Notes: generated from the sequence alone by a model not told the origin. A stretch of 64,000 bases of DNA from CAIKNB01 sp041658705 (GCA_041658705.1 JBAZZT010000006.1:1-64000), one strand, 5' to 3'; counted from the stretch's first letter, positions 26,842-36,029 are shown. Made by a program: numbers and translations.

Positions 26842-27297
26842 CTACGCGCGCTTTTCAAAATGATGTTTGTAGATATTGCGGTAGATGTGCGGGCGGCAGA
26901 TTATGCCGATGATTTTTCCGTCTTCGACCACCGGCAGGCGGCTCACGTTGCGCGCCAGCATGACCGCGCCCGCGCGCATGATCGGAGATTCCGGATCGAT
27001 GGTCAAGACCTCGCGCGTCATGAATCTTTCCACGGGCTGATTCCTGATCTCATCTATCTTGTTCTCCCGCTCCTCATAATCCGTGTAACTCTCCGGATGC
27101 TCGTAGTAACTCTTATAGAACGGATACATGATGCGGAACAAATCTTTTTCCGACACCGCTCCGACCAATGTCCCTTGCGCATCCACCACCAGGGCGCCGC
27201 TGACGTCGTCGGCATACAGGATGCGCGCGACTTCCTCGTATGGAGTGCCCACAGGTATGGCGATGACCTTGGTCTCCATGATGTCCCTGACTTTCAT
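26842..27297 (-). CDS. Paired CBS-domain protein
   Basis: 151 residues forming two CBS motifs (MKVRDIMETKVIAIPVGTP at 1-19 and VERFMTREVLTIDPESPI near 90-107), each followed by the usual GALVVD / RLPVVED and GAVSEKDL / IGIICRPHI strands. A Bateman module that senses adenine nucleotides, with no attached catalytic domain. The partner cannot be inferred from context. Confidence 0.88.
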   Translation of the reverse strand: MKVRDIMETKVIAIPVGTPYEEVARILYADDVSGALVVDAQGTLVGAVSEKDLFRIMYPFYKSYYEHPESYTDYEERENKIDEIRNQPVERFMTREVLTIDPESPIMRAGAVMLARNVSRLPVVEDGKIIGIICRPHIYRNIYKHHFEKRA

Positions 27298-27510
27298 ATG
27301 GATAAATTTTTAGGCTTAAATTTCTAACGTCTAATTAGTAATGTCTAGCGCCCGCAGGAATTAGTCATTCGTCATTTGGCATTTGTAATTCGTCATTAAC
27401 CATTGTCCACCATCCACTTGGTTTCTGCAACCTGCTCCAAAAAAATCATTCGAAGATCCTAAAGTCCTGTAAAGCAAGAGTGAACACGCTACGGCGAGGA
27501 ACCTGGCCTC

Positions 27511-27539
27511 TTGAAAGCCGGGGCTTTGTGCGCTAAGCT
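27511..27539 (+). promoter_or_regulatory. Promoter of tRNA-Ser
   Basis: TTGAAA (27511-27516), 17-nt spacer, TAAGCT (27534-27539), about 24 nt before the mature 5' end. Confidence 0.5.
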
Positions 27540-27562
27540 TTCGGCGCAAAACTAAACAGCCC

Positions 27563-27650
<88 letters not shown>

Positions 27651-27651
27651 C

Positions 27652-27681
27652 GTAAAACCGACCCATGTGGGTCGGTTTTAC
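27652..27681 (+). terminator. Terminator of tRNA-Ser
   Basis: A 13-bp perfect stem (GTAAAACCGACCC/GGGTCGGTTTTAC) with a 4-nt loop, starting 1 nt after CCA. The T-run is within the stem. Confidence 0.65.
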
Positions 27682-27723
27682 GATAGTCCGGATCAATGTT
27701 AGGATTTATGTAGTCGTAAAACT

Positions 27724-28209
27724 ATGAAGAAGTATTTATTGGGCGGGTTACTATTTGCTGTTCTAGAAATGTCTCTTTATGAGATTGGGTTTAAATTGAG
27801 TGAAGTTTGGTACAGTTATGTAAACAGAATTGAAGATTATCAAAATTTTTGTAGGGCTCTAGATTCGGTTGGAAATTGCCTTGATTTTCATCGGCATACA
27901 TTCTTCGCATGGCTTGGGCTCTTTGGAGTTCCTTTGATTGTTCTTGTTCTATTTTTTATCTTGCTCTTCAAACAGAAAAAATCTAGGAATGCCTTATGTC
28001 TTATCGTTTGTTATGCACTTCCGATGCTCATTTTCCATTTCGGTCTTATTCATATTCATAGCATAGATGAGTTGTGGCAGTGGCTTGAGATTGCAAATGT
28101 CTTCGGGGTGATATCGTCAGCCGGAATCATTATAATTAGTTTTTCCGCCGCAGGAATATTCTATTTGCATAATCGGTTCCTACAAATGAAACGGCTCTCA
28201 AGAACATGA
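27724..28209 (+). CDS. Membrane protein, AT-rich, likely acquired
   Basis: 161 residues with four hydrophobic segments (about 4-20, 58-80, 90-110 and 125-148). The gene is clearly more AT-rich than its surroundings and uses TTT, ATT and TTG codons freely. It lies 40 bp past the tRNA-Ser terminator, a common insertion spot for foreign DNA. No family recognised and no integrase nearby. Confidence 0.65.
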   Translation: MKKYLLGGLLFAVLEMSLYEIGFKLSEVWYSYVNRIEDYQNFCRALDSVGNCLDFHRHTFFAWLGLFGVPLIVLVLFFILLFKQKKSRNALCLIVCYALPMLIFHFGLIHIHSIDELWQWLEIANVFGVISSAGIIIISFSAAGIFYLHNRFLQMKRLSRT

Positions 28210-28336
28210 TCTGTTCAGTATTAATAACCCGACCCACTTGCCTCAAAAACGTTTACCGCACCGTTGACATTCACTTCTTCTGATGCCACGGTATACCGCG
28301 TCATAACTCGAACTTTCATCTAGAAAGAGGTGGGGC

Positions 28337-28942
28337 TTGAAATTGGCGTGTTCAATCTTGGTGCTGATCTTCATGGTCGCGCAGTGCGTCGCTTATGTCA
28401 CGGCGATCCGAAAAAAGAAGGGCGTTTCACCGGCTCTTTCGACCTGGATCATCTTCCTCATCGGAACATCGCTAAGCATGACGACCTACGTCCTGGCGAA
28501 GAAGAAGGATCTGCTCTCCGGAGCCATGCTCGGGCTGGACTTCCTCGGCGTCGCGGCCATCCTCGTAGCGATTCTCGTGTGTGGCGACCGGTCCATGCGC
28601 TTCCGTCCATTTGAAAAATCATACCTAGCCAGTTGCATCACCGTCGTCGGGTATGGACTGGCGACGGGCGATGCCTTCGGCTCCAACCTGTTTGCCCAAG
28701 TCATCATCGTGGCGGGTTATCTCCCGACGTTCCAAAAATTCCTCCGGGAAAAAGTGAACTCGGAATCCTACTTTGCGTGGAGCATGGGGCTCCTCTCCAG
28801 CATGTCCGGCCTTGCCCTGGGCCTGTTCGGACATGACACGCTGGCGACCATCTACGCCATCAGGACCTTCGTCCTCATCACAATCGTCCTTATCATCATG
28901 TTCGCCTGCGACGTGCGCCAGTCACGCCTGCGGACGTCCTAG
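28337..28942 (+). CDS. Multi-pass membrane protein, unknown
   Basis: 201 residues, about six or seven TM helices, starting at TTG (28337) with GAGG 6 nt upstream. The N-terminal pattern (YVTAIRKKKGVSPALSTWIIF) resembles helix-hairpin pairs of PQ-loop/SWEET-type proteins, but I cannot confirm that family. It is followed by a strong terminator and is monocistronic. Confidence 0.65.
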   Translation: MKLACSILVLIFMVAQCVAYVTAIRKKKGVSPALSTWIIFLIGTSLSMTTYVLAKKKDLLSGAMLGLDFLGVAAILVAILVCGDRSMRFRPFEKSYLASCITVVGYGLATGDAFGSNLFAQVIIVAGYLPTFQKFLREKVNSESYFAWSMGLLSSMSGLALGLFGHDTLATIYAIRTFVLITIVLIIMFACDVRQSRLRTS

Positions 28943-28959
28943 CATCTCCTCAACGTCAG

Positions 28960-28989
28960 CGCCGGGCTTCTCCAACGCCCGGCGTTTTT
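28960..28989 (+). terminator. Terminator
   Basis: CGCCGGGC/GCCCGGCG stem with a 9-nt loop and TTTTT. Confidence 0.8.
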
Positions 28990-29046
28990 GCGTCGAAGAC
29001 CCAAAATTTGGTACCATGCTAGCGCAACGCGATTGATTCGCTTGCC

Positions 29047-29727
29047 ATGAAAAATATGTTGAAAAAAATCGTCGTCACCGCATTGCTTCTTTTGCTAGGC
29101 GGTCTGACCGTTCAAATCGCCCGCGCCGTCCCCGCCGCTCCCAGTCCGACTTGCGAGATAACCGCCACAATCACGAGCGTCAAAAAGAAAACCAGCAACT
29201 TCAAGACGGAACAACCCTCAAGCGAAAGCTTCGATTATTACGGAGTGAGACTGAAGATAATCTCAAGTTCGCTTTACGCCAAAGATGGAAACGGCTTATG
29301 TGAAGATTTGGCTAAGCTGGAAACAGATTCAATCGTCGTGCCGGATGAGTATGAGAAAACTCCGCTAAAAGCCGGGCAGAAGATAAAAGCAAGAATGCAC
29401 TTCGGTGGAGACGAGCGACTCGGTGGATATTTTCTGACTAAAATCGAAGTCCTTTCCGCAGGCGTGGCGACGGACGAGGAAGACAGCGGTTCTTCCATCA
29501 AAAGCTCTGACGAGATATCCAACATGTTGGTCGAGAAGAATGAACTTAAGACCGTCGAGACCATCGAACTGGATTCGGAAAAACAACAATATTCAGTCGT
29601 CGGCTGGCGCAACGCAAAACTTTTCTTCTTCATCCCCGTATCAGTCAGGCTGGAAATCAAAATCAACGCGGCAGACGGCAGCATCCAAAGCATCAAAAAA
29701 CCCTGGTGGAATTTCCTGGCCAGGTGA
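29047..29727 (+). CDS. Secreted protein, unknown
   Basis: 226 residues. Signal peptide with a Lys-rich start, an LLLLLGGLTV core and ARA-VPA as the likely cleavage site (about 26-30). The mature part is beta-rich, has two Cys (in TCEIT and LCEDL) and an acidic linker (DEEDSGSS). No catalytic motif. A terminator follows. Confidence 0.65.
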   Translation: MKNMLKKIVVTALLLLLGGLTVQIARAVPAAPSPTCEITATITSVKKKTSNFKTEQPSSESFDYYGVRLKIISSSLYAKDGNGLCEDLAKLETDSIVVPDEYEKTPLKAGQKIKARMHFGGDERLGGYFLTKIEVLSAGVATDEEDSGSSIKSSDEISNMLVEKNELKTVETIELDSEKQQYSVVGWRNAKLFFFIPVSVRLEIKINAADGSIQSIKKPWWNFLAR

Positions 29728-29770
29728 CGACCAGCCAGATTAGTCCATCGCACTCCCCACCGCCATAAAC

Positions 29771-29796
29771 AAATCCCATTTTCAAGTGGGATTTTT
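29771..29796 (+). terminator. Terminator
   Basis: AAATCCCA/TGGGATTT stem, loop of 8, then TT. It overlaps the stop codon region of the convergent zincin gene and may serve both strands. Confidence 0.65.
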
Positions 29797-30330
29797 ATGT
29801 TGCGCACGGTTCTGCGTATGTCTCTTGATGTATTCCTCCGCGTGCCGCTTATCGAATTTTTTATTAGCGCCGTATTTTTTCAGCGCCAAGCGCCAGGCCA
29901 GCAATTCATCTTCGTCAATATCGTAGTCAGCGGCGTTCGGAATTTTAGCCAATCCTTTTTCATGCGCCAACTCGTGTCCCATCTCGTGCGCCAATATGGT
30001 GAAGGCACGCGGCGTCAGGCCATGTTCATCTTCCTGGGTCAATTCGGGTTGAATCAGGATCACTTTCCACGTCCGAATGTAGCACGCATCGCCGTGCGGT
30101 AAAGATCCGTCGGTGGAGCGCTCGTCAATCTTGGAATAAAACGGCCCGGCGATTTCGGCGGATTGGAATTTTTTGTATTCCGCATGCTCACGCACATCGG
30201 CAAATCCCTTTTCGCGCAAAAGTGCGTCTACCACCAACCCGTCGCCTTGCTGACTGCCCCTAAAACGCCAAGCCCGGTCCCGGTGTTCAAGCAGTTTGAC
30301 CGGCGCTTCGGATTCGATTCGCTCTTTCAT
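29782..30330 (-). CDS. Zincin-like putative metallopeptidase
   Basis: 182 residues from the ATG at 30330 (GGGCGGGAT just before it). The HEMGHELAHE motif near residue 115 gives the HExxH zinc pair, and a downstream acidic helix (DIDEDELLAWRLAL) may supply the third ligand. There is no signal peptide, so it is probably cytoplasmic. The short length and HExxH-centred layout resemble IrrE/ImmA-like or minigluzincin proteins, but no closer assignment is possible. Confidence 0.6.
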   Translation of the reverse strand: MKERIESEAPVKLLEHRDRAWRFRGSQQGDGLVVDALLREKGFADVREHAEYKKFQSAEIAGPFYSKIDERSTDGSLPHGDACYIRTWKVILIQPELTQEDEHGLTPRAFTILAHEMGHELAHEKGLAKIPNAADYDIDEDELLAWRLALKKYGANKKFDKRHAEEYIKRHTQNRAQHKNPT

Positions 30331-30396
30331 ATCCCGCCCATAATAACACAACGCCCGCTGCGAGATGCAGCGGGGTGAAACGGTGAGGGTGCGCGA

Positions 30397-30609
30397 TCAG
30401 ACGTGCTCATGTTGTTTGAGCACGCGGTCGTAGCCGCCTTGCTCGAGCCACTCGACGAGCGCACCGGCGAAGAGGATCAGTCCGAAGACTAACGCGCCGA
30501 AGCCGAACCAACGACCGAAATCCGTGCGATATTGCTCGAAGTAGCCTGATCCGTAGACGATCAGCGCCAATGTAGCCGTGAACGTGAACAGCCTTTCAAA
30601 GATCTTCAT
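30397..30609 (-). CDS. Small two-helix membrane protein
   Basis: 70 residues starting MKIFERLFTF. Two hydrophobic segments (about 7-20 and 33-55). The start is fixed by a perfect AAAGGAGG five nt before the ATG, one of the best ribosome sites in the window; the longer ORF upstream has none. Unknown family. Confidence 0.65.
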   Translation of the reverse strand: MKIFERLFTFTATLALIVYGSGYFEQYRTDFGRWFGFGALVFGLILFAGALVEWLEQGGYDRVLKQHEHV

Positions 30610-30699
30610 CTGGCCTCCTTTGGCCTGTTTTGGCTTATCTGTCGCAGCTTTAAAACAAATAAATATAGCACAAAACGGCCATTTTGTCAAGAACCGACG

Positions 30700-30858
30700 G
30701 TCGCTGAAAAAGGTCCTTCGACTGCGCTACGGCTCATCTGACGAGCCTGCGCTTCGCTCAGGATGACAGTGATTCTGTCGTAGGGGCGTGTGCCACACGC
30801 CCAGGACTGGATTATCTGTCCATTTCGAACAGGGCGCATGGCATGCGCCCCTACGGAT
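30700..30858. repeat. R1 half-copy plus two GGGGCGCATGGCATGCGCCC-type hairpins
   Basis: 30708-30768 is one arm of R1; the two hairpins lie near 30784-30806 and 30832-30856. Together with the terminator they fill the 300-bp gap before the dsbA-like gene. Confidence 0.7.
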
Positions 30859-30874
30859 CGAATCCCGCGTTACC

Positions 30875-30907
30875 AAAATCCCTCCTGGCCGGAGGGATTT
30901 TTTTGCT
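30875..30907. terminator. Bidirectional terminator
   Basis: ATCCCTCC/GGAGGGAT stem, 5-nt loop, T-runs on both sides. It ends the minus-strand dsbA-like gene. Confidence 0.6.
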
Positions 30908-30913
30908 AGACTA

Positions 30914-31750
30914 TTATTTCTTCAGGATGCCGTCGATGACTGTCTTGAAGTTGCTTAACGGCTGGGCTCCGGAAACGAGCGTGCCGTTGACGAATGTCGC
31001 CGGCGTACCCTCGACTCCAGCGTCCGCGCCTTCTTGCTGGTCCTTGGCGACCTTGGCGGCGTATTTGCCTGAATCAAGACAGCTCTTGAACTTAGCCTGA
31101 TCCAAGCCGATCTCTTGCGCCATCACCGGCAAACGCTCCAGCGCTATACCCGTACCGTTGGAAGTCGTCTCGGTGAAGATTTTGTCATGCATTTTCCAAA
31201 AAGCATCGTTGCCGCCCAAATCGGCTGCGCACTCGCTGGCTTCGGCTTCTTTCCCTGCGTTCTGATGGAATGACAACGGGAAGTGGCGGAACACGAGCTT
31301 TACGTCATTCGGATAAGCCTTGGCGATTTCGTTGATCACTTCAAAGTGGCGCTTGCAATATGGACACTCGAAGTCGGAATACTCGATGAGCGTGACTTTG
31401 GCATCCTTAGGACCCTTGACGTGATCGTTCGCGTCGACCGGTTTGACCGGACCTGCGGCCTTAGCTGGCTGTTGCGTGTCAGCGCTCGGATTAGCCGGCT
31501 GATCCGCGGCGGTCGGCTGAACCGTCACACCGGCGACCTTACCCGTCGTATTCGTGGCCAGTTGGATACCCTTGCCGCTCGTGACTGACCAGACGAAGAA
31601 CGCCAGCATGGCGGTCGTGCACACCGCTATACCGACGAACAATCCCATGAAAAACATGGTCTTAGGCGTGCCTTCGAACGGACCGACTGAATTCTCGTTC
31701 AATGAAACTTTTACGTCATCGTTGACCGGGAGGTCTTGTTGCATGTTCAT
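30914..31750 (-). CDS. DsbA-like thiol oxidoreductase, membrane-anchored
   Basis: 278 residues from the ATG at 31750 (a TTG 9 nt upstream is also in frame). Cytoplasmic N-terminus, one TM helix (MGLFVGIAVCTTAMLAFFVW), a Pro/Ala-rich linker and a thioredoxin-fold domain with active site CPYC (about 128-131) and cis-Pro in GVEGTPATFV. Introduces disulfides in exported proteins; many Cys-rich surface proteins encoded in this window are candidate substrates. trxB lies just upstream on the same strand. Confidence 0.88.
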   Translation of the reverse strand: MNMQQDLPVNDDVKVSLNENSVGPFEGTPKTMFFMGLFVGIAVCTTAMLAFFVWSVTSGKGIQLATNTTGKVAGVTVQPTAADQPANPSADTQQPAKAAGPVKPVDANDHVKGPKDAKVTLIEYSDFECPYCKRHFEVINEIAKAYPNDVKLVFRHFPLSFHQNAGKEAEASECAADLGGNDAFWKMHDKIFTETTSNGTGIALERLPVMAQEIGLDQAKFKSCLDSGKYAAKVAKDQQEGADAGVEGTPATFVNGTLVSGAQPLSNFKTVIDGILKK

Positions 31751-31829
31751 AAGCGTCAAAATTTAATAAGCAAAAGGATTTTACGCTCTAGACCCCGAAG
31801 AGTCACGCAAAAAGTCAAGGGGTCAAGCT

Positions 31830-32738
31830 TCACGCGGTCTGCAGATACGAAATCATGTCCACCGCGGCCTTGCTCCCCTCGCCCACCGCGATAGCGATCT
31901 GTTTTTCGGTCACGTCCGTGACATCGCCGGCGGCCCAAACGCCGAGCCTCGAAGTGCGATTACGCTTGTCCACGATGATCTGACCAAGCTTGTCTTTTTC
32001 CACGAAGTCGATGAAGTCCGAGATGGGCTTGAGCCCGACTTCGATGAACACGCCTTGCGTCGCCTCTTTGCGCTCCGTCCCGTCGGGACCCATGAGCCCG
32101 ATTCCGTCGACGAACTTTTGGCCCAGGATTTTCGCCACGCGCGATCCGCCCAAGAATTTTATCTTGGGGCTGGTGAGACAGCGATTCTTCAGCCTGGCAT
32201 CGCCCTTCAATTCGTCGTTGACCGCCACCAGGGTTATTTGCGCCGCGTATTTTTCCAAGAGCAAAGCCGCGTCCATGGCGCTGTTGCCGCCGCCGATGAC
32301 ATGGACCGTCTTATCCTTGAACAGCGGCGCATCGCACGTCGCACAATATGTCACACCACGGCCGTAGAATTCCGTTTCGCCTGGGACTTGCAGCTTGCGA
32401 TTGGCTTGTCCGGTCGCGATGAGCAGGGTTTTTGTTTCGTAGGTCGCTTTATCCGTCGTGACCGCGAACTCCGCGGCTTGCAGCGCGATGCCGCGCACCA
32501 ACTCGCCTTCGTGCAATTCAAAGTCTTGCTTATAATCCTCCAAATGACGTTTGAACTTTTCCACCAATTCCACGCCGGAAAGCAGATGAAAACCTAAATA
32601 ATTCTCCACATCTGAACTCCACAGCGTCTTGCCGCCCAACTCTTTGGCCAGCAAAATGAATTTTAATTTTTGCCGCGCCAGATAAATCGCGGCCGCCATG
32701 CCCGCCGGACCTCCTCCGATGATGATGGCGTCGTACAT
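31830..32738 (-). CDS. trxB: Thioredoxin reductase-like flavoprotein
   Basis: 302 residues. FAD-binding GGGPAGMAAAIYLA (8-21), redox CATC (about 132-135), NADPH-binding VIGGGNSAMDAALL (about 147-160) and the C-terminal AAGDV FAD motif. Reduces thioredoxin or a related partner in the cytoplasm. Lies 3 bp after lgt, so they are one operon, with the dsbA-like gene next. Confidence 0.92.
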   Translation of the reverse strand: MYDAIIIGGGPAGMAAAIYLARQKLKFILLAKELGGKTLWSSDVENYLGFHLLSGVELVEKFKRHLEDYKQDFELHEGELVRGIALQAAEFAVTTDKATYETKTLLIATGQANRKLQVPGETEFYGRGVTYCATCDAPLFKDKTVHVIGGGNSAMDAALLLEKYAAQITLVAVNDELKGDARLKNRCLTSPKIKFLGGSRVAKILGQKFVDGIGLMGPDGTERKEATQGVFIEVGLKPISDFIDFVEKDKLGQIIVDKRNRTSRLGVWAAGDVTDVTEKQIAIAVGEGSKAAVDMISYLQTA

Positions 32739-32741
32739 AAT

Positions 32742-33494
32742 TCAAGCGGCCGAAGTTTTAGGCTTCCAGCGCTGCGACATGCCGTACGACGCATAAATCA
32801 GGAGTGGAATAGCGAACCATTGCGTCGGTGTAAGATAAAGATAACGCGTATCCGCGATGCGATAAAAATCCAACCCCAAGCGCTGGATGGCTTCAGACGC
32901 GAAGAAAGCGTAAAGGAAAAATCCCGGTCGATGCGACTTGCGATCCAAGACGAGAAATAGCAGACCAGTCAGCAGACCGCCGATAGACAGATACAAACCA
33001 AGATCATGCCGCGCGCCGCCCGGATACTGCACGGCCAGCAACGAATGCGACAACGTGCCGGGATGGTCATGGATCAAAAAACATCCGATCCGTCCAAGCA
33101 TGATGCCCCAGGGCAAACCCCAAATCGTCGCATCGGCGTAACGCTGGAAATCGAGTTTGTGTTTTTTTATGACGATGGCGAAAGCCACGATTGCGCCAAG
33201 CAATCCGCCGAACATGGCGAAGCCTTGATAGCGCGGATCGATGAGGTCGAGCGGGTGTTGGATGAAGTGCGTCGGATCGTAAAAAATCGCGTGGAACAGA
33301 CGCGCGCCGATGAAAGCGGCGATGAACATCCAAAACGCCGCGTCCCAGACGAAATGCGGCTTCAGTCCCTTGGCTTTGGCCCGTCGCGCCGAGATCCAAG
33401 CCCCGACCAAATATCCTAAAGCTACAAAAGTCCCCCAAGTTTGGAGCGTTAGGCCGCCGAGATTATAGGTATGGGATTCGAGCCAAGGGATCAT
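32742..33494 (-). CDS. lgt: Prolipoprotein diacylglyceryl transferase
   Basis: 250 residues, about seven TM helices. GARLFHAIFYD (about 62-72), FAMFGGLLGAIVAF and the signature GRIGCFLIHDHPG (about 133-145; E. coli has GRIGNFINGE) are visible. Attaches diacylglycerol to the lipobox Cys of lipoproteins such as the product of the gene at 58645. An R4 repeat ends directly upstream of the start codon, so the promoter may be within the repeat. Confidence 0.9.
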   Translation of the reverse strand: MIPWLESHTYNLGGLTLQTWGTFVALGYLVGAWISARRAKAKGLKPHFVWDAAFWMFIAAFIGARLFHAIFYDPTHFIQHPLDLIDPRYQGFAMFGGLLGAIVAFAIVIKKHKLDFQRYADATIWGLPWGIMLGRIGCFLIHDHPGTLSHSLLAVQYPGGARHDLGLYLSIGGLLTGLLFLVLDRKSHRPGFFLYAFFASEAIQRLGLDFYRIADTRYLYLTPTQWFAIPLLIYASYGMSQRWKPKTSAA

Positions 33495-33504
33495 AGGGGC
33501 ACCT

Positions 33505-33626
33505 TGTCATTGCGAGCGCATAGACTAATCGCGCGCGGCAATCTCTGGATTTCGGAGATTGCTTCGTCGCGTAAAGCGACGTGGTCGCCACGCGACTTTA
33601 CGTCGTCGCTACTCCTCGCAATGACA
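33505..33626. repeat. R4 inverted repeat (TGTCATTGCGAG...AGCAATCTC)
   Basis: Complete element with arms TGTCATTGCGAGCG and CTCGCAATGACA and an inner GCAATCTC/GAGATTGC pair, plus an inserted GCGACGTGGTCGCCACGCG hairpin. It ends 7 bp from the GIY-YIG stop codon. Confidence 0.85.
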
Positions 33627-33633
33627 ATCGAGT

Positions 33634-33927
33634 TCATAAATCGAGTGATAAATCTTTCCATTCTGGATTCATTAAGTTCACCAAGTCAACTTTCTTCTTT
33701 CTGGAACCGGCTTTAATTTGCTTCTCGCGACCGATCGCTTCTCGCACGTCTTCCCCGGCTTCATAGTATACGAGCTTATTGATGTTATATCGCTTCGTGA
33801 AATTTGCATCGTTTAATCCTGCTTTATGCTCATCTACTCTGCGCGCCAAATCGTTCGTGACTCCGGTGTACAGAACTGTATTAGAAGGGTTAGTCATCAT
33901 GTAGACGAAATATCGTTTCGACTCCAT
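33634..33927 (-). CDS. Small GIY-YIG nuclease
   Basis: 97 residues, one domain. YFVYMM (about 6-11) and YTGVTNDLARRVDEH (about 20-34) give the GIY-YIG core with the catalytic Arg, then Glu in RKIE-like YYEAGEDVREAIGREKQIK. This is the UPF0213/YhbQ type. The gene lies within 7 bp and 3 bp of R4 repeat sequence on its two sides, so it seems embedded in an R4 element. It could be a repair nuclease or a nuclease moving with the repeat. Confidence 0.88.
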   Translation of the reverse strand: MESKRYFVYMMTNPSNTVLYTGVTNDLARRVDEHKAGLNDANFTKRYNINKLVYYEAGEDVREAIGREKQIKAGSRKKKVDLVNLMNPEWKDLSLDL

Positions 33928-33930
33928 ACA

Positions 33931-33969
33931 TCAGAGATTGCTTCGTCGCTGCTGCTCCTCGCAATGACA
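33931..33969. repeat. R4 half-copy
   Basis: CAGAGATTGCTTCGTCGC...CTCGCAATGACA, the right arm only, 3 bp from the GIY-YIG start codon. Confidence 0.8.
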
Positions 33970-33989
33970 GGGACGAATATTTCGCGGTT

Positions 33990-34460
33990 TCAAAGTATAT
34001 TCAATGTCTTCAACGCCCGTTCGAACTCATCCAAGGCCTGACGCGCTTGGCGCTGCGAGATTTGGAAGGAAGATTCGTGCGCCAGTTGATTGCGCAACTT
34101 GTGCGCCCACCACACGTTCTTGAGATTCGGATATTTGTAGCCGGCGACTTTGAGGCGCTCGCCCAACGTCTCGCCCGGCATCATGATTGATTTTAATCCT
34201 GAATCCAAAAGATTGTCCGCTTCGAGCAGCGCGAGTTTGGCGCCCATGAGTCCTTGCTCGCTGGTTTTACGCAGCTCTACCCAACGCCGCCTGATTTCTT
34301 CGCGCGACAAACCCGTCAACCCGGGCCGCGTCAACAAACGCTTGAGACGCCAAGCCAGCCAAACCAGAACAGCCAAAACCGCCAGCGCAGCCACGGCAAT
34401 CGCGATATAAACCCAAAGCGGAGTCCCGCTTGCGCTTTCGACTATGTAATCTTCACCCAT
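33990..34460 (-). CDS. Single-pass membrane protein, unknown
   Basis: 156 residues from MGEDYIVES. One TM helix (WVYIAIAVAALAVLAVLVWLA region, about 16-36), then a helical cytoplasmic domain rich in Arg and Leu (SREEIRRRWVELRK, VWWAHKLRNQLAHE). The RNQLAHE pattern resembles HEPN-like helical proteins, but the R-x4-6-H arrangement alone is weak evidence. Unknown role. Confidence 0.65.
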   Translation of the reverse strand: MGEDYIVESASGTPLWVYIAIAVAALAVLAVLVWLAWRLKRLLTRPGLTGLSREEIRRRWVELRKTSEQGLMGAKLALLEADNLLDSGLKSIMMPGETLGERLKVAGYKYPNLKNVWWAHKLRNQLAHESSFQISQRQARQALDEFERALKTLNIL

Positions 34461-34523
34461 GGATTGAGTATACCGCAATAATCACGGAACACGGAGCACG
34501 AATCACGGAGCATGTTCCGCGTT

Positions 34524-35945
34524 CTATGATCCTTGCTCGTAGACTCGTACTGCTGCCAGGAGTTCGGCTTCGCAAAAAGCGCGGCCGGTGAGGTGCATGC
34601 CGACGGGCAAAGCCTCGGCCGTGCCGCAGGGCACGGATACCGCGGGCAACCCCGCGACGTTCACGCCTACGGTAAAGATATCTTCAAGATACATGGTCAG
34701 CGGATCGGCGGTCTTCTCGCCAATCTTGAAAGCCGTAGTCGGCGCGGTAGGCGTGAGCAGCAAGTCGACTTTTTGCAGCGCGTTATCGTAAGCGCGGCGG
34801 ATCAACGTCTGCACTTTTTTGGCTTGCACATAATAGGCTTCGTAATAACCGCGCGACAAGGCGTAGGTGCCGAGCATGATGCGACGCCGCACTTCGGGAC
34901 CGAATCCGGTCGCGCGCGTCTTGGCGTAAGTCTCGAAGATGGGCAGATTCTCAAGCCGCAAGCCGTAGCGCATGCCGTCGAAACGCGCCAGGTTGGCCGA
35001 GACTTCGCATGGCATGAGCACGTAATACACGGCCAACGCTTCGTCGACATACGGCAAATCCACTTCGCTGATTTGCGCGCCTAATTTTTCCATGACTTGC
35101 ACCGCAGTCTGCACCGCGCTGCGCACGCCCTCTTGCATGCCTTCGCCCCAAGCTTGGCGCGGCAAACCGATCTTCACGCCGGTGAGATTTTCTGTCCAAG
35201 CCGGTACAAACGGTTCCTGCTGCGCTGTCGTTTGGTCGGCCGGATCGTTGCCTTGGATGGCCGAGAGCAGGCTGGCGGCGTCTTCCGCCGTCTTGGCGAA
35301 CGGCCCGATTTGATCGAGCGAAGACGCCATGGCAATGAGACCGGAGCGCGAGACGCGGCCGTAGGTCGGCTTGAGACCGAGCACGCCGCAAAAAGCTGCG
35401 GGCTGACGGATGGAGCCGCCGGTGTCGGAACCGAATGCGCCGAGGCACATGTTGGTCGCAAGCGCCACGGCGCTGCCGCCGGACGATCCGCCCGGCACGC
35501 GTTCGGAGTCGCGTGGATGACGCGTCGGTCCGTAGGCCGAATGCTCGGTCGAAGAGCCCATGGCAAATTCATCCATGTTGGTGCGTCCCAAGATGACCGC
35601 ACCTTGTTCCTTGAGTTTGCGCACCGCGGTCGCATCATACGCCGCGATATGGTTGGCCAAGATTTTCGAACCAGCCGTGATGCGCTTGCCCTGATCCATC
35701 AAGTTGTCCTTGAGCGCCAGCGGGATGCCGTCGAGCGGGCCTAAGATATTTCCATCCGCGCGCCTGGCGTCGGATTTTTTGGCCGCCGCCAACGCTTCGT
35801 CGGTATAGACTTCAAGAAAAGCGTTCAAAGCGCCGTTCAAGCTCCTGATCTGATCCAGGCAAGCCTGGGTCAAATCCTTCGCGGAGATTTCCCCGGCATC
35901 AAGTTTTTTCCGCGCTTCAGCGATGGTGAGTTCGTTCAGTTGCAT
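34524..35945 (-). CDS. gatA: Glutamyl-tRNA(Gln)/Asp-tRNA(Asn) amidotransferase subunit A
   Basis: 473 residues. The amidase Ser-cisSer-Lys triad is in its canonical place: K79 (ALKDN), S154 (PGGSSGGSA) and S178 (DTGGSIR). Releases ammonia from glutamine for transamidation of mischarged tRNA. gatC precedes it on the same strand with an 84-bp gap full of iterated repeat. gatB is not in the window. Confidence 0.95.
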   Translation of the reverse strand: MQLNELTIAEARKKLDAGEISAKDLTQACLDQIRSLNGALNAFLEVYTDEALAAAKKSDARRADGNILGPLDGIPLALKDNLMDQGKRITAGSKILANHIAAYDATAVRKLKEQGAVILGRTNMDEFAMGSSTEHSAYGPTRHPRDSERVPGGSSGGSAVALATNMCLGAFGSDTGGSIRQPAAFCGVLGLKPTYGRVSRSGLIAMASSLDQIGPFAKTAEDAASLLSAIQGNDPADQTTAQQEPFVPAWTENLTGVKIGLPRQAWGEGMQEGVRSAVQTAVQVMEKLGAQISEVDLPYVDEALAVYYVLMPCEVSANLARFDGMRYGLRLENLPIFETYAKTRATGFGPEVRRRIMLGTYALSRGYYEAYYVQAKKVQTLIRRAYDNALQKVDLLLTPTAPTTAFKIGEKTADPLTMYLEDIFTVGVNVAGLPAVSVPCGTAEALPVGMHLTGRAFCEAELLAAVRVYEQGS

Positions 35946-36029
35946 AAAGTTAGAGGATAGAGAGTAGAGGGTAGAGAGTAGCCAGAATTCGAGTCGACGG
36001 CCTGGCTACCGTCTACCTTCTACTCTCTG

